From the NCBI RefSeq assembly GCF_002127325.2, contig NC_035448.2, positions 129,843,678-129,907,677 of the forward strand: a DNA stretch of 64,000 bases, in the 5' to 3' direction. Both the position numbers and the translations under genes were made by a program. Below the pieces are notes generated by a model. That model saw only the letters and a list, made by a program, of their open reading frames with translations. It was not told the origin of the DNA and ran no database searches. The number at the start of each line of letters is the position of its first letter. Positions within the stretch are counted from its first letter, which is position 1. Below, piece by piece: positions 1 to 11,357 of the stretch. This stretch comes from Helianthus annuus (lineage: Eukaryota > Streptophyta > Magnoliopsida > Asterales > Asteraceae).

Positions 1-1463
1 ATTGTCAAAGTGTGGGGCCATGTGCGAGCCGATCGGCGGGCCTGGTCGATCGGCTGACATGTCCGATCGGCTGGGCTGTTCATTCGAACAGCCTGTCCGA
101 TCGGTCAGCATCCTGACCTGGTCGGCCTGTTCGTCTAACACTTGGCTGTTCTGATGGTTTGACATTATATCGAAGTATTATGACAACGAGTTAGACCACG
201 GAACCTTCGTTCTTACTTGTTTCCCCTGCTCGGACAGGAATCACCCAAGTCCGGCCGGTGAACGGTTCGGAACGGAGTTTATAGTTTAACCCGAAATCGG
301 TGAACCTCGTAGATAGAATCCGAATCTTGAACCACACAACTATTAGAATGATTAGTGAGTTGGTTCAAGCTCCGTCTCTACCGGTTTGAAGGCATTGAGT
401 GTAAAAGAGTTGAAAGAAAGTTGGAAAATCCATCTTTCAATCCTTTACATCGTGTAAATGTTTAGATCTAGGATGGATCTTTGTTTGTTTATGTGGAAAT
501 CGGTTAGATCTAAGCTATTCTTGGTGGATTGAGGCCAAAACATGGAGTTCTTCAAGAACACCATGATGACATCATCCTTGAATGCTTGAATCTTGATGAT
601 TTCACGGTTAAAAGTTAAGATTTGAAAGATAGAAAGGTGTAGGAGTGTGTATTGATAAAGAAAGTACAAGATTTAGGATGGAATCTTACCGGAATCGAGA
701 GAAATCTGAGAAAAAAAGGGGAGCACGAGCTGGTCAGTCAGAGAGTTTTCAAAAGTGGAAAGAATGACAATGACAGGGCTATTTATAGGCTTCCCAAAGA
801 GGAAAGGGTTGGCCGATCGGCCAGGCATCCCGATCGGACAGCCTGCTCGATCTGACAGTCCGTCCGATCGGCTGGGCTGTTCGATCGGATAGGAGCCTGA
901 TCAATCAACAGCCTGTTTTGAGCGTTCGGCGCGACGATTTCTGATATTTCGATTTCGATTGAAGGCGATATGAATACGATAGAATTTCCTATTCAAATTA
1001 CTTTTAATCCCAACCACTATATCTACATACAAGTACCTACATCTTGCACTGTCTCTTCTCCTCCAATTATCATGATCCGATTTCGATTGAGTTCGATTGA
1101 GTTCGAGTTTCGATTCGATTGAGCACCACACATAACATAAAGTAAACACGCACAAGTAACACATAGGGCGCACACACACGTATAACGACACCAAAGTTTG
1201 TACAATTCGAGTTTCGAGTTTGATGATGATTCGATTAGCTTGATTATTGATTAGTTGACTTTATCGCATTGTTACTTCCTACTATTCACAGCCGTTTAGC
1301 GTTTCGCGTTGATAAACATTCGATTCATTCGATTACTTTGATTCCTTGATTAATAACACTTACTCCACATAATACAACTAAACAAAACATAAAATAAACT
1401 AATTACAGTCTAAGAAGTCAATCTTGACTTGGACTTTGACTTTCGAAAACACGGGGTGTTACA
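1..1463 (-). repeat. Partial LTR, reverse orientation, left side outside window
   Basis: This sequence is the reverse complement of the same LTR family as the solo LTR at 45541-47673. For example 385-470 pairs with 46430-46520, and both carry GATCGG-rich stretches (1-120 and 810-890 here). It ends at 1457-1463 with TGTTACA, the reverse complement of the family's TGTAACA start. The left end, and so any target duplication, is outside the window. No polypurine tract lies next to 1464, so it is probably a solo LTR or the 5' LTR of a minus-strand element, not a 3' LTR. Confidence 0.7.
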
Positions 1464-2545
1464 CTTTCGTCATTCACATTTCACCCTCCTGGGGTCCCAG
1501 TGCCGCTTCCGCACCCAGATGCTCCCCCTCCGCCTGAGGTTTCTTTCAGGCTCGCTGGCGTTTTGCGTTCGAAGACGCTAGCAGAGTTTGCGGTGCATTG
1601 TGGTTTATACATGCAGGGGGAGATCGAGACTGAGGTTTACACAGCGGGGCTAGTGGTGGTTGACAGACCCACTCTTTTAGGGTTTTGGCAGGTGATTGCT
1701 GGGGCAAATCATTGGGAGCACGAAAAGTTGAAGGGGAGGGTGTCGTTTATTAGGGACCCACTGTACAGGTACATACGTTTATTACGGCAATTATTGTGAT
1801 TATGTGTATTGTTTATTAATCTCTGTTTCTGTATTTCGCTAACACTATCTGCAGGTATATGCACCATATGCTCGTTACTTCTATTGCAGCGCGCGGCTAC
1901 AGCCGTGAGTGGTGTACGTCCACAGATCTTTTTTTCTTTTATTGTTTGTTGTACAGGAGGCCGTGCGCACTAGCATACGGTCTAGCCCAGTACTACGCCT
2001 CTGCCCATCACTGGCAGAAGCGCGGATTTTTGTATGGCGGGGCGTACGTGACCGTCATTGCCCGTTCATTGGGCCTCGTACTGCACCAGGACCCACATCT
2101 ACGGACGCCGCCAGTCATGCTGACGCGGATGGGTTTTCCATCGCTGTGGGGGATGAAGCTACTCAAGAGGTTCCCCGTTGGCCCGCGGTTTAAAAACTGC
2201 GACGGGGACATATGGAGAGTGGAGCCCCTAACAGAGCAGTTCGAGCCCGCCTATCCTCCGGTGGACGTAGACGGTGCAGCGGTGCTACAGCCACCGCCAC
2301 CTCCCGGGGCGCCTCAGTTTCCACGTCACGTTATTCCAGGTCATGCCCCAGGAGCTGCGCTACATCCGGATGTACGAGCCGAGCTTGACAGGCTCAACGA
2401 TTTGGTAGGTTGGCTGCTACAGGCCGAGCAGGATAGACGAGAGAGAGGGGGATTACCCCCGATACCGCTTCCACCGGCTCGAGCACCACATCAGCAGCAG
2501 CCGCAGCAGCCAGATCCAGATTCGGATTTGGATTTGGATGCATAG
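1464..2545 (+). CDS. ATHILA ORF-1-like protein, 5'-truncated, two exons
   Basis: Exon 1 is 1464-1768 and exon 2 is 1855-2545. The intron at 1769-1854 (86 bp) has GT and CTGCAG ends, and joining restores one frame through FIRDPLYR into YMHHMLVTSI. The frame is already open at the LTR junction (1464) and there is no ATG, so the 5' end was removed by the LTR. Visible features resembling the retrotransposon ATHILA ORF-1 family are the FIRDPLYRYMHHMLVTSI stretch, STDLFFFYCLLYRRPCALAY, and GGAYVTVIARSLG. A proline-rich and QQQP-rich acidic tail ends in DSDLDLDA. No protease, RT or integrase follows, so this is either an isolated transposon gene fragment or a captured or domesticated relative. The family call rests on motif memory only. 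Confidence 0.45.
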
Positions 2546-3339
2546 ACCTGTTGTTGTTTTTATTTTTATTATGGATGTACAAACTTATCTTATATATTTT
2601 TGTTATGGATGTACAAAGTTATCTTATATATGTCATATTTATGTTTGTTTTCCGTTATTCGGTTACTTAATGATTGTTGTCTTAAATTGAGATAATACGG
2701 AAACAAAATATGTTTTGAATATAATACGGAAACAATATATCCCCTAAATACAATACGGAAACAATATTTGAACGAGATAAAATTTTAATCGGAAGAATAA
2801 TATTTAAAAAAGTAAAATGTTAAAAACATTATAATATTTTTTCGATATAATATATTTAAAGAGCCGATTTTTAAAATAGTTGATTTTTAAAAACAAAAAC
2901 TTTTTTATAGTATAAAAAACAAAGAAAAACAAAACTTTTTTTAAAACCAAAAAAAATTTCAATCAAAAGACACATCTTCAAAAACTATCAAAAAAAAAAC
3001 CATACCAAAACCCACCAAAACACCCCTCATTTCAGCCAAAAAAAAACCCAAGCCTTAGACGCCTTGTATAGGGCTGTACTCTTCGTATAGGTTTTCTTAA
3101 ACTTTGTGCATGACACCCTCTGAGACCCCCTTGAATTCAGTGCTTAGACGCTTCGTATAGCCCTATACGAGGCGTCTAGGGCACAAAAAGTATGAAAATA
3201 GGCGCAGAAGGTGTCCGGATAGTCCAAGCCATATTAAAATAGTAGTTAAAACTCGACCTAGCAAGATACACTAACTGATCTTAGGAATTTGTTTTGCAAA
3301 AAAAAAAAATCGAATTCATATATAGGCCGTAGGTAAAAT
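2546..3339. other. AT-rich non-coding stretch
   Basis: No coding sequence is supported. It holds direct repeats of ATACGGAAACA (about 2695-2765), poly-A runs, and the inverted repeat listed separately at 3056-3178. Confidence 0.6.
3145..3178. repeat. Hairpin with 16-bp arms
   Basis: Arms 3145-3160 and 3163-3178 are reverse complements at 15 of 16 positions with a two-base loop. A further copy of one arm (TAGACGCCTTGTATAGG) lies at about 3056. The unit TTCGTATAG/CTATACGA recurs between 3056 and 3178. Confidence 0.75.
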
Positions 3340-3862
3340 ACTACTAAGTTTAGTAAATCATGACTATTATTTTATTGAGTGCACTTATTATTAAATTATT
3401 GTGACATGCGATATTTTTTGTCTTTTTAATTGCACTTACTATTAAATTATTGTGACATGCGATCGTCACTCGTGCATATCCATAACTCTTAAACTTTAAA
3501 TATTTAATAATTGATTTTGTACAATTATTTTTCATTATATAATTTTGTACGTTGCTTTTCATTAATTAATTTTGCAGGTTGATTATCATTTATTGGTGTT
3601 TGAGAAGACTTGCATGGCATTTAGCATGTCGTTATCATCTAATAATTGGAATATGTATGTATTTTATTGTTGCAATTATAGAAATGGATTATAAATTAAT
3701 CTTTTATTTTCCTAACTAAGAGCAACTAAAAGAAGATTACTAAAAAGCAAGATCACATGCAAGAATTAATATGATTACCATATAAAGATCAATGAGTTGA
3801 CTATCGATTGAAAAAATATCTTAGTGATACCCTAACATCGTTCAATGTGCAATAATATATTG
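3340..3862 (+). repeat. Dispersed segment, copy A
   Basis: Homologous in the same orientation to 30755-31604. Shared stretches include AAATCATGACTAT, GCATTTAGCATGTCGTT and GAAAAAATATCTTAGTGATA. Copy A lacks the MITE found in copy B and so shows the empty site at 3741-3743 (a single TAA). No gene was recognised in either copy. Confidence 0.75.
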
Positions 3863-4710
3863 GATATTGAAGAGATTAGACACTTAATGTGGTGTGCAAA
3901 TACATCTTTTCATTCTTCTGGATGGTTTTGGGCCTGCAAGATGAAAGCGTTTCATTCCTTGAAGATCAATATTTTGTTACGACGGGTGTTGTTATATGAG
4001 CTTCCTACAAGACAAACACTACAAATATCTCTCCATTATTCGAGCCAATAATTTGTGTATTTGACGTTGAAACTATCAAAAAAAATTTCAATGGCCTGAG
4101 ACTTTTGTTTCAACAAAATATATCAACAACATTTGAATACATACACCAATAAACAACAACATTTATATAAAAAAAATGTATGTAGAAGATCCTGCGTTAG
4201 GACTCCATACATTATAGTGTACAAGTAAAAATGAGTTATTGATTTATTTCTTATATATGGATTTGAAATTCGATGACTTATAGTTAAAACACCAGTACCA
4301 CAAATAAACTCTTATTTGATTGGGTAGTAACCTTTGGGGCTATCATTAGTTGCATAGAAACACAAGAGAACTGATGCGGATCATTCATGATGTGAATGTC
4401 ACCTTATTGCTAAAGATAAATGTTAAAGTTTAAAGTACGCTTATGTAAAGTATGTTATGATGAAATGATATGCATTACTAAGGTTATATAGAACTAGAAC
4501 GCATTGAACGCAGTTCACTTTTAATATGCATATCATGTTGAAGTTAGATTGTTCATGGACTCGTGAGTATGGTTGTAGCATTGGAGTAAAGGTTGCCCTA
4601 CTTTCTGTGATTGGCATGTCGTTTTACTGTTATTATGTTTCTGGATAGTTTTGTTATGTTGCAATACTTGTACCTGCTGACAGATATGTCAGTACTTATG
4701 TTATGAAAGG
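3863..4710. other. No supported feature
   Basis: AT-rich sequence with only short chance ORFs. Nothing recognised. Confidence 0.5.
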
Positions 4711-4713
4711 TTA

Positions 4714-5021
4714 GACTGAGGGGAGTGGGGCGACTCCCACCCCCAAGTTGCCCCCAAGTCGCCCTCCACACCGCCCCCCTATGGCAACCTCTTGAAAATT
4801 TTGGCTTGCCCGTCTTGCAGAGAACGCCACAAACCAACAACAAACAAACTTTTCAAACAACTTTTCAAAACCAACTTTTCAAACAACCAATCACATCTTT
4901 CTTTGGCAACTTGAGTTGCCCCAAACACCACGCCCCCTTTTTTGCTTAAAATCCTCTGATCTGACGTGGCGCCACGTGGCGCAAGACGCCCCCTCTAAAG
5001 GTTGCCCCACTCCCTTCAGTC
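4714..5021. mobile_element. MITE, PIF/Harbinger (Tourist-like) type
   Basis: 308 bp with terminal inverted repeats GACTGAGGGGAGTGGGGC and, as reverse complement of the right end, GACTGAAGGGAGTGGGGC (17 of 18). It is flanked by the target duplication TTA at 4711-4713 and 5022-5024, the size and sequence preferred by PIF/Harbinger transposases. It has no coding capacity. Confidence 0.88.
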
Positions 5022-5289
5022 TTATGTTGTGTATGAATGAATATATAATTTACAAACTATGTGCCAAGGGGTAAATCCAACTAATGCAAGGTACTAAATG
5101 CACATCCTATCACATCATATTTCCACCAATTCATTAAAAACACTCATTATCTCTCCAACCCTACAACCATTCTTACCAATACCTACATTTTCACTTCATC
5201 ACCACTTTTTCCATTTTATTTTAAATACTCAAAATCTTTTAATTATTTATCCATTTTCAGTTTTTCCCTTGCTTTATACTTTGTTGTTT

Positions 5290-5895
5290 TCCTCCCATTG
5301 GATGGATTGACGATTGAACATCATCATGAAGAGGGATTCTATAATCCTCTACCGAAATAGGATTATCGTTGTTATTAAGATCGAAATGAGTAGTGTGTTC
5401 GTTGGAAGAACTTGTGGTGTAGTCCCCCATACTAGTTGTCTTTGTTCGTTTTGATTCTTGTGTCCCATATATCTGGACTGGTGTCGCCTACTTTTTGTGG
5501 TCTTTCATAATGTACCACACGTTTTCACATGCAAACAATTGCTTACTTATGTGTATAAATGGCTTATTGAATCTGTTGACTTTAGTCTTAGTTATATGCC
5601 AATGTGTCCTTAAGTTGTATGTGTCCCTATCCCCAACATTATCTCCTTGTATAAAATGCTCTTCTACTCGTGTCCTAAAACCATTGGACTTATGGTTGTT
5701 ACCATCAACTGGATTCTACTATATACGTACATTTCGCAACCACTTTTCCCTACTTCTTTTCAGCCATTTTGAGTTGCGGGAAAGGAGATTCGTCAACACT
5801 AAAGTTTTGTGACGTTATTGGTGATGTACCAATAGTGGTCGACATGGCTTGAAATTGTTCGTGTTGTTGAAAATGTTGAAATGCATGATTTTAAT
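5290..5895 (-). pseudogene. Harbinger ORF1 (Myb/SANT-like partner protein) remnant
   Basis: Read on the minus strand, the region gives recognisable pieces of the plant PIF/Harbinger companion protein. In order these are QHFQQHEQFQAM, NFSVDESPFPQLKMAEK, DGNNHKSNGFRTRVEEHF, ACENVWYIMKDHKK, and ATPVQIYGTQESKRTKTT. The middle part matches the SANT/NAM-associated region of this family. It is broken by a frame change around 5740-5770, two stops just before DGNN, and a TAG where the family usually has Trp after DHKK. The function in an intact element is DNA binding that helps the DDE transposase. No intact transposase is adjacent; the PIF element at 6826 is on the other strand. Confidence 0.7.
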
Positions 5896-6825
5896 GAAAG
5901 TTATAATCCCTACACATCCTAAACTACAAGGGTTTTATGGTAATTAAAGAGAAGAGTGGCGGTTACATGGCGGTTACAAAGTTCAGGGGGCAATTGTGAC
6001 AAATCAGAACTTGGTAACTACCACCCCAAGGGTGGCGAAATCCCTTGGGAGGCAACCATTCGATTTCAGCCACACACAGAGAAGGGACACGACTCTTGGA
6101 CAAGAAGACACACCCCTTCATGTTTAATTACATCTACATGTTTTAGAGACGCACCCGTTCGTGAAGAGACGCGTCTATTGGATCGCACCCATTAGAAACT
6201 ATAAATAGGGTTGTAGATTTCAATTGTAATTCCATTCATGTATTCAAATATTCAGTTTATATTCAAGTTATTAGATTATCTAGAGATCAAGATCCATTTT
6301 GGGGCTAACATTTAAAACCCAGAGAACCTCAAATTTTTAACTAGTAAGAAACAGGCATTTGAAAAAAAAGAAAAAAAAAAGTGGGTTTAGGTGTTGGTTA
6401 TCTTTTGGGTTGCTGCCATTTAAAAATTAAGTAAAAATGAAGGCTGGTAAGGGCTTGGGTTTATACTTTTTAGCATGGATATGTAGAAAAATTTGATTTA
6501 AGTTGGATTGTAGGTGTGATAAAATATGATGATGTATTTTATAGTGGTTTTGAAAATATTATTATTTTATTTTATAATAATTTGTTGTAGTTTGGAAGTG
6601 ATTTTTTATACTTTGTTAAAGAAAACATTTTTTGACCGACTGAATAAAGAAAACATTTTTTTTCAAATATGATGTGGGCTCTACCTCTATACCTACATAC
6701 ACAAAACGTTAAGAAGGATGACCTTTTTTTGTTGTGAATTTTGTAACTTGTAAGCCACATCACCAAATGCATGGCGCATATACGCCCTATAGAATTTGAT
6801 CCTAGAACAACGGCTAACCAACTTA
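5896..6825. other. Non-coding, possible LTR remnant
   Basis: No gene supported. TATAAATA at 6200-6207, followed by a transcribed-looking AT-rich leader to about 6300, resembles the U3/R part of a copia LTR. However, no TG...CA ends, target duplication or primer-binding site were found, so this is only a suggestion. Confidence 0.3.
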
Positions 6826-7887
6826 GGGTGTATCTGGTGGAAGCCGCAAGGGGTGCGGCAAGCCCTTTTGTCGCAAGGAGAACACCGCCGTCATCATATT
6901 TTGCCGCGCAAGGAAGGCGCAAAGCGAGGACTCATTGCCACATGCGGGGAGATGGAGGGTGGTTGAATATGACTGTTAGGAGTAGCTTTTTGACTTTTCA
7001 AATGGCTATATACTAGTTAGTTTAAAAAAAAAAAGTTTTTTATATATTAAACTATAAACCTATACACATTCTAAACAAATTCACACCAACCTATTTCCTC
7101 ATTTCTTCAAAACTATAAATCTCTACCCCTATTTTATTTAAAAAAATGGTGGAAGAAATACCGGTGTTTTTCCCACCCGATAGCAGTGATTCATCCGATA
7201 GTAGCATAAGTTTTTTTCAAAAAGCTCATCGACGAAGCCGAACTACAATACACGGGCACATCTAGTAAGAAACGTTATCTTCGTCGTCATCGTGAGAGCG
7301 GCCACAAAATTTTTATGGCGGATTATTTTGTCGAGGAACCAAAATACAACGAAGATAATTTTCGTCACAGGTTCCGTATGTCAAAAAAATTGTTTCTAAA
7401 AATTGTGAGCGACGTGGAAGCGAATTGCCCGTGGCTTGAAGAGGGCGTATATGCGAGAATAAAGAAGGGTTTTATACCGTTACAAAAAGTTATATCAGCT
7501 ATTAAACAACTTGCAACCGGTAACACTCCAAACGAGAACGACGAGTATTTACATATTGCCGAAAGGGCAACCCGCGAGTGTCAAGAACATGATCTCGTTG
7601 AGCATCTCAGAAGAATAGACTTACCCCACCTATTGGTGGAATCCAACGAAAAGTAGTAAATTTAGTTAGTTTAATCAAGTTTATTTTAAGTATTTTTAAT
7701 TAATGTAATGTTTTTTATTTTATTTTTAATTTAACGTAATCTTTTCTTTATTTTTAATTTAATGTAATGGTTTTATTTAATTTATTGTACTTTTACTAAT
7801 TAGGTATTTAAAAAAACCTAGATTATTTTGGAGAAATTTCTACTCACCCAATCATATGATAATCATATGATGTGTCATGTCATTTCC
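6826..7887 (+). mobile_element. PIF/Harbinger element, internally deleted, 3' end lost
   Basis: The left end after TTA (6823-6825) reads GGGTGTATCTGGTGGAAGC. The subterminal sequence (GGTGGAAGC, AAGGGGTGCGG, CCACATGCGGGGAGATG) matches the end of the minus-strand PIF element at 30340-30481. The right terminal inverted repeat is missing: the sequence passes into gypsy pol at about 7888. Two copies of the palindrome ATCATATGAT lie at 7851-7860 and 7862-7871. Confidence 0.7.
7146..7656 (+). pseudogene. PIF/Harbinger transposase, N-terminus joined to C-terminus
   Basis: The start MVEEIPVFFPPDSS at 7146 matches the minus-strand copy (start 29085). A one-base shift near a T/A run (about 7215-7225) breaks the frame, and the open part resumes by 7315 with MADYFVEEPKYNEDNFRHRF. 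It runs through FRMSKKLFLKIVSDVEA and IKQLATGNTPNENDEYL to ATREC. There it leaves the homologous sequence and ends HDLVEHLRRIDLP, which looks like the C-terminal end of this family. The catalytic DDE part is therefore missing, consistent with an internal deletion. It would not be an active nuclease. Confidence 0.75.
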
Positions 7888-9793
7888 GCGGTACCGACGA
7901 CTTTGTGGTTTACTGCGATGCGTCTATCCGCGGGCTCGGTTGCGTGTTAATGCAACGCGAGAAAGTTATTGCCTACGCCTCTCGACAACTTAAGACTCAC
8001 GAAAGGAACTACACTACGCACGACTTGGAACTGGGAGCAGTGGATTTTGCTCTTAAGATATGGAGACATTACCTCTACGGTACCAAGTGCACTATTTACA
8101 CCGATCACAGGAGTCTCGAGCATATCTTCAAGCAAAAGGAATTAAACATGCGACAACGTCGATGGGTCGAACTCTTGAATGATTATGAATGCGCAATCAA
8201 GTACCATCCGGGCAAGGCCAATGTCGTGGCAGACGCCCTCAGCCGAAAAGACACTACACCCAAGCGCGTGCGAGCGCTACAACTTACCATCCAGTCCAAC
8301 CTCCCAACTCAGATTCGAAATGCTCAGGTTGAAGCTCTGAAACCGGAGAACATCAGGGCTGAGTCCTTGCGAGGATCAAGGCAGCGATTAGAACAAAAAG
8401 AAGATGGCGCATACTATGTGACAAAGCGCATTTGGGTTCCACTCTATGGAGACCTACGTGAACTTGTGATGGACGAAGCCCATAAGTCCCGCTACTCAGT
8501 ACATCCTGGTTCGGATAAGATGTACCATGACTTAAGGACTACATATTGGTGGCCTGGCATGAAAGCCCACATAGCAACATATGTCAGCAAATGTTTGACC
8601 TGCGCAAGAGTCAAGACTGAGTATCAGAAACCAGCGGGCCTACTCCAACAACCAGAAATCCCGAAGTGGAAATGGGAGCAAATTTCCAAAGATTTCGTCA
8701 CTGGCCTACCTAGATCCCAACGCGGGAATGACACTATTTGGGTGATAGTAGATCGATTGACCAAGTCTGCACACTTTCTGGCCATTAAGGAAACAGACAA
8801 GTTTTCTACCTTGGCAGAAGTCTACCTAAAGGAAGTGGTTTCAAGGCACGGGGTGCCAACTTCCATTATTTCCGACCGAGACGCTCGTTTTACTTCGGAG
8901 TTGTGGCAAGCTATGCACAAATCCTTTGGCTCACGTTTGGACATGAGCACCGCTTATCACCCACAAACGGATGGGCAGTCTGAACGCACCATCCAAACCC
9001 AGGAAGACATGCTTAGAGCATGTGTGATTGATTTTGGCAAAAATTGGGAGAAGCATCTACCGCTGGTGGAATTCTCCTACAATAACAGCTACCACACCAG
9101 CATTCAGGCAGCACCCTTCGAGGCATTGTACGGTCGTAAATGCCGATCACCTCTTTGCTGGGCGGAAGTTGGTGACAGCCAGGTCACAGGCTCAGAACTG
9201 GTGGTAGACACAACGGAGAAGATTGCCCAGATCAGACAACGCATGGCGGCAGCTCGTGACCGTCAGAAAAGCTACGCTGATAAGCGTAGGAAACCGCTAG
9301 AATTCCAGGTCGGGGACCGGGTTCTACTTAAAGTCTCACCCTGGAAGGGTGTGGTCCGTTTTGGTGAGCGGGGCAAGCTTAATCCGCGATATGTTGGACC
9401 ATTCGAAATTACTGAGAGGATCGGTAAGGTCGCTTATAGATTGAACCTGCCTGAAGAGCTGAGTACGGTGCACAATGTTTTCCACGTGTCTAATCTGAAG
9501 AAGTGTCTGTCAGATGAAACACTCGTAATCCCCTTCAAGGAACTCACTATTGACGAACAGCTACACTTTACTAAGGAACCGATTGAGATCACGGATCGAG
9601 AAATCAAAACCCTCAAACGTAGCCAGATACCTCTCGTGCGAGTTCGTTGGAACTCGCGATGTGGCCCAGAGTTTACCTGGGAGCGGGAAGACCAGATGAA
9701 GTGCAAGTATCCCCAGTTGTTCCCAAACGAAACCCCCAGCACTGAAGCTACAACCGAATTTCGGGACGAAATTCCAAACTAACGGGGGGATGA
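7888..9793 (+). pseudogene. Tekay-like gypsy pol fragment: RNase H, integrase, chromodomain
   Basis: A 5'-truncated copy of the polyprotein; the open frame is 7872-9782 but homology starts at about 7888 with [14 protein letters not shown]. RNase [23 protein letters not shown]. Integrase: zinc-binding HHCC region ending CLTCARVK; core with KDFVTGLP and [35 protein letters not shown]-terminal chromodomain spans roughly 9570-9720 ([28 protein letters not shown]). Compared with the second copy it keeps Cys in CLTCARV and Arg in SDRDAR, where the other copy has Trp and a stop. The first catalytic Asp is retained, though MDF is KDF here. gag, protease, RT and the 5' LTR are absent. Confidence 0.85.
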
Positions 9794-10170
9794 TGTGACA
9801 CCCCGTTGAAACACTCTCACACGTACTAGCTTGTCAGTGGCTGCCTTAACTTTCGGGACGAAAGTTCTTAAAACTTGGGGATAATGTGACACTTCGGGTT
9901 TTCCCGAGCAACCTTCTTGTATTAGCCTTTGGTGTACTTATATTATTAAATGAAAGTTCGTGAATTATCTTGACGAGTTATGTGATCCTTGTATTAAGTA
10001 TGTGAATTATATATATATATACATATATGTATGTGTATAATAGCGAATCGAGACCACGAACCCGACTCGAGACCACTCTGGTCTCGAGTAAACAGTAAAC
10101 AGTGGCCGGTTGGGCCGCAACCTCCCTTAGCCCACTCGAAACTCTTGTAGGGTGCACCACCCAAACCGGG

Positions 10171-10177
10171 TATAAAA
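10171..10177 (+). promoter_or_regulatory. TATA box of gypsy LTR
   Basis: TATAAAA follows CCAAACCGGG and precedes a CT-rich stretch typical of a plant LTR transcription start region. The same sequence is at 24548-24554 in the right LTR. Confidence 0.65.
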
Positions 10178-10894
10178 CCCCTCATCCACCTTCTCCCTTA
10201 CACTCTCACACACTCTCTCCCTCACCAAAACCCTAGAACTACAAGACATCCTCTCCTTTCTCTCGGATTCGACCGGCAACAACAAGGAATCTCGGTCAAG
10301 CTCATCATCATCACCCGGATACCTCATTTTCTCACCTTCTTCCTTGACTCGGTACCTTTTCATCAATCGGTTAGCATCTTTGACTTTCACTAGGTGTTTA
10401 TGTGTATAATAATGCTATTTGCTTTGAATGATTGAAATGATGGATGATATGTGTGAGCTCTTGAGATTTGAATAATGAATGATTAATGGTGTAGGGTGTT
10501 TATGATCATCCGATTTATGTTGTTATTATAGGTCATAGTGTTTAGAACAAATGCTACATGATTGTTGCTTGTGAAATGCATGTTTGGGTGTGTTAAAGGT
10601 TTATTGATTTGCTTCTATGTCCACGTGAATAAATCGGTGAATCATAGTGAATGTGTTGGTTGAATAATCAAGTTATGAAAAACCCTAAAATGATGAACAT
10701 ATGATGAATATGTGTTGATTGTGTTTGAATATTGTTATAAATATTTGAAAAACTTGTTGTTTGATCCATTTTGGTTAAGTGTTAGACAAGGGAACATGTT
10801 TGTGAAACCTTATTGGATAGTACTTAATGGCATGAAATCAGAATTCTGTTGCATAGTACAATTCGGGCAGACGCATCAGAATCAGCAGGTAAAC

Positions 10895-11357
10895 GACTCG
10901 AGACCAACGGTTGCGACTCGAGACCATGGAGCTACAACTCGAGACCGCAACGGTTGCGACTCGAGACCTGGGCCAAGCAACTTCAAAACGGACTTCAGGG
11001 ACTCGAGACCATCAAGGTCTCGACTCGAGACCACACCGTGACAACTCGAGACGGGACTCGAAACCTCTGAGGTAGCGAGTCATGCCTGCACCACCCGAGA
11101 CCAACCATTACAAGCCGAGACCTCCTGGTTGCGACTCGAGACCGCATGTTCTCGAGTCGAGACCACCTTATCTCGACTGGGCTGCTCACTCTAGTTATTG
11201 GGCCACAACGTGATTTGTTGGGCTGCTTGTTTAACTGAACTGTGTGTTAATTGTTACTGTTGACTGATCCAATAGTAGAGCAGGCCCAATAACTCAACAT
11301 GTAACTGTATGCATTCTATATGTTAGATTCTAGTAGGATATACGTGATTACTTGTAC
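10895..11357 (+). repeat. CTCGAGACC motif array in left LTR only
   Basis: About a dozen direct and inverted occurrences of (A/G)CTCGAGACC, often preceded by GGTTGCGA, lie between 10895 and 11175. The right LTR lacks the whole block. The junction shows a 2-bp microhomology (AC), which fits deletion from the right copy better than insertion in the left. Confidence 0.8.

Noticed and set aside
1023..1205. Short minus-strand ORFs with Cys/Tyr-rich translations
   Set aside because: They lie in repetitive LTR sequence, overlap each other in different frames and show no domain.
5495..5812. Plus-strand ORF of 105 codons
   Set aside because: It is the antisense shadow of the Harbinger ORF1 remnant read on the minus strand.
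7872..7900. ATG at 7872 as true start of a gypsy protein
   Set aside because: The first codons lie in PIF-derived DNA; homology to pol begins only at about 7888, mid-polyprotein.
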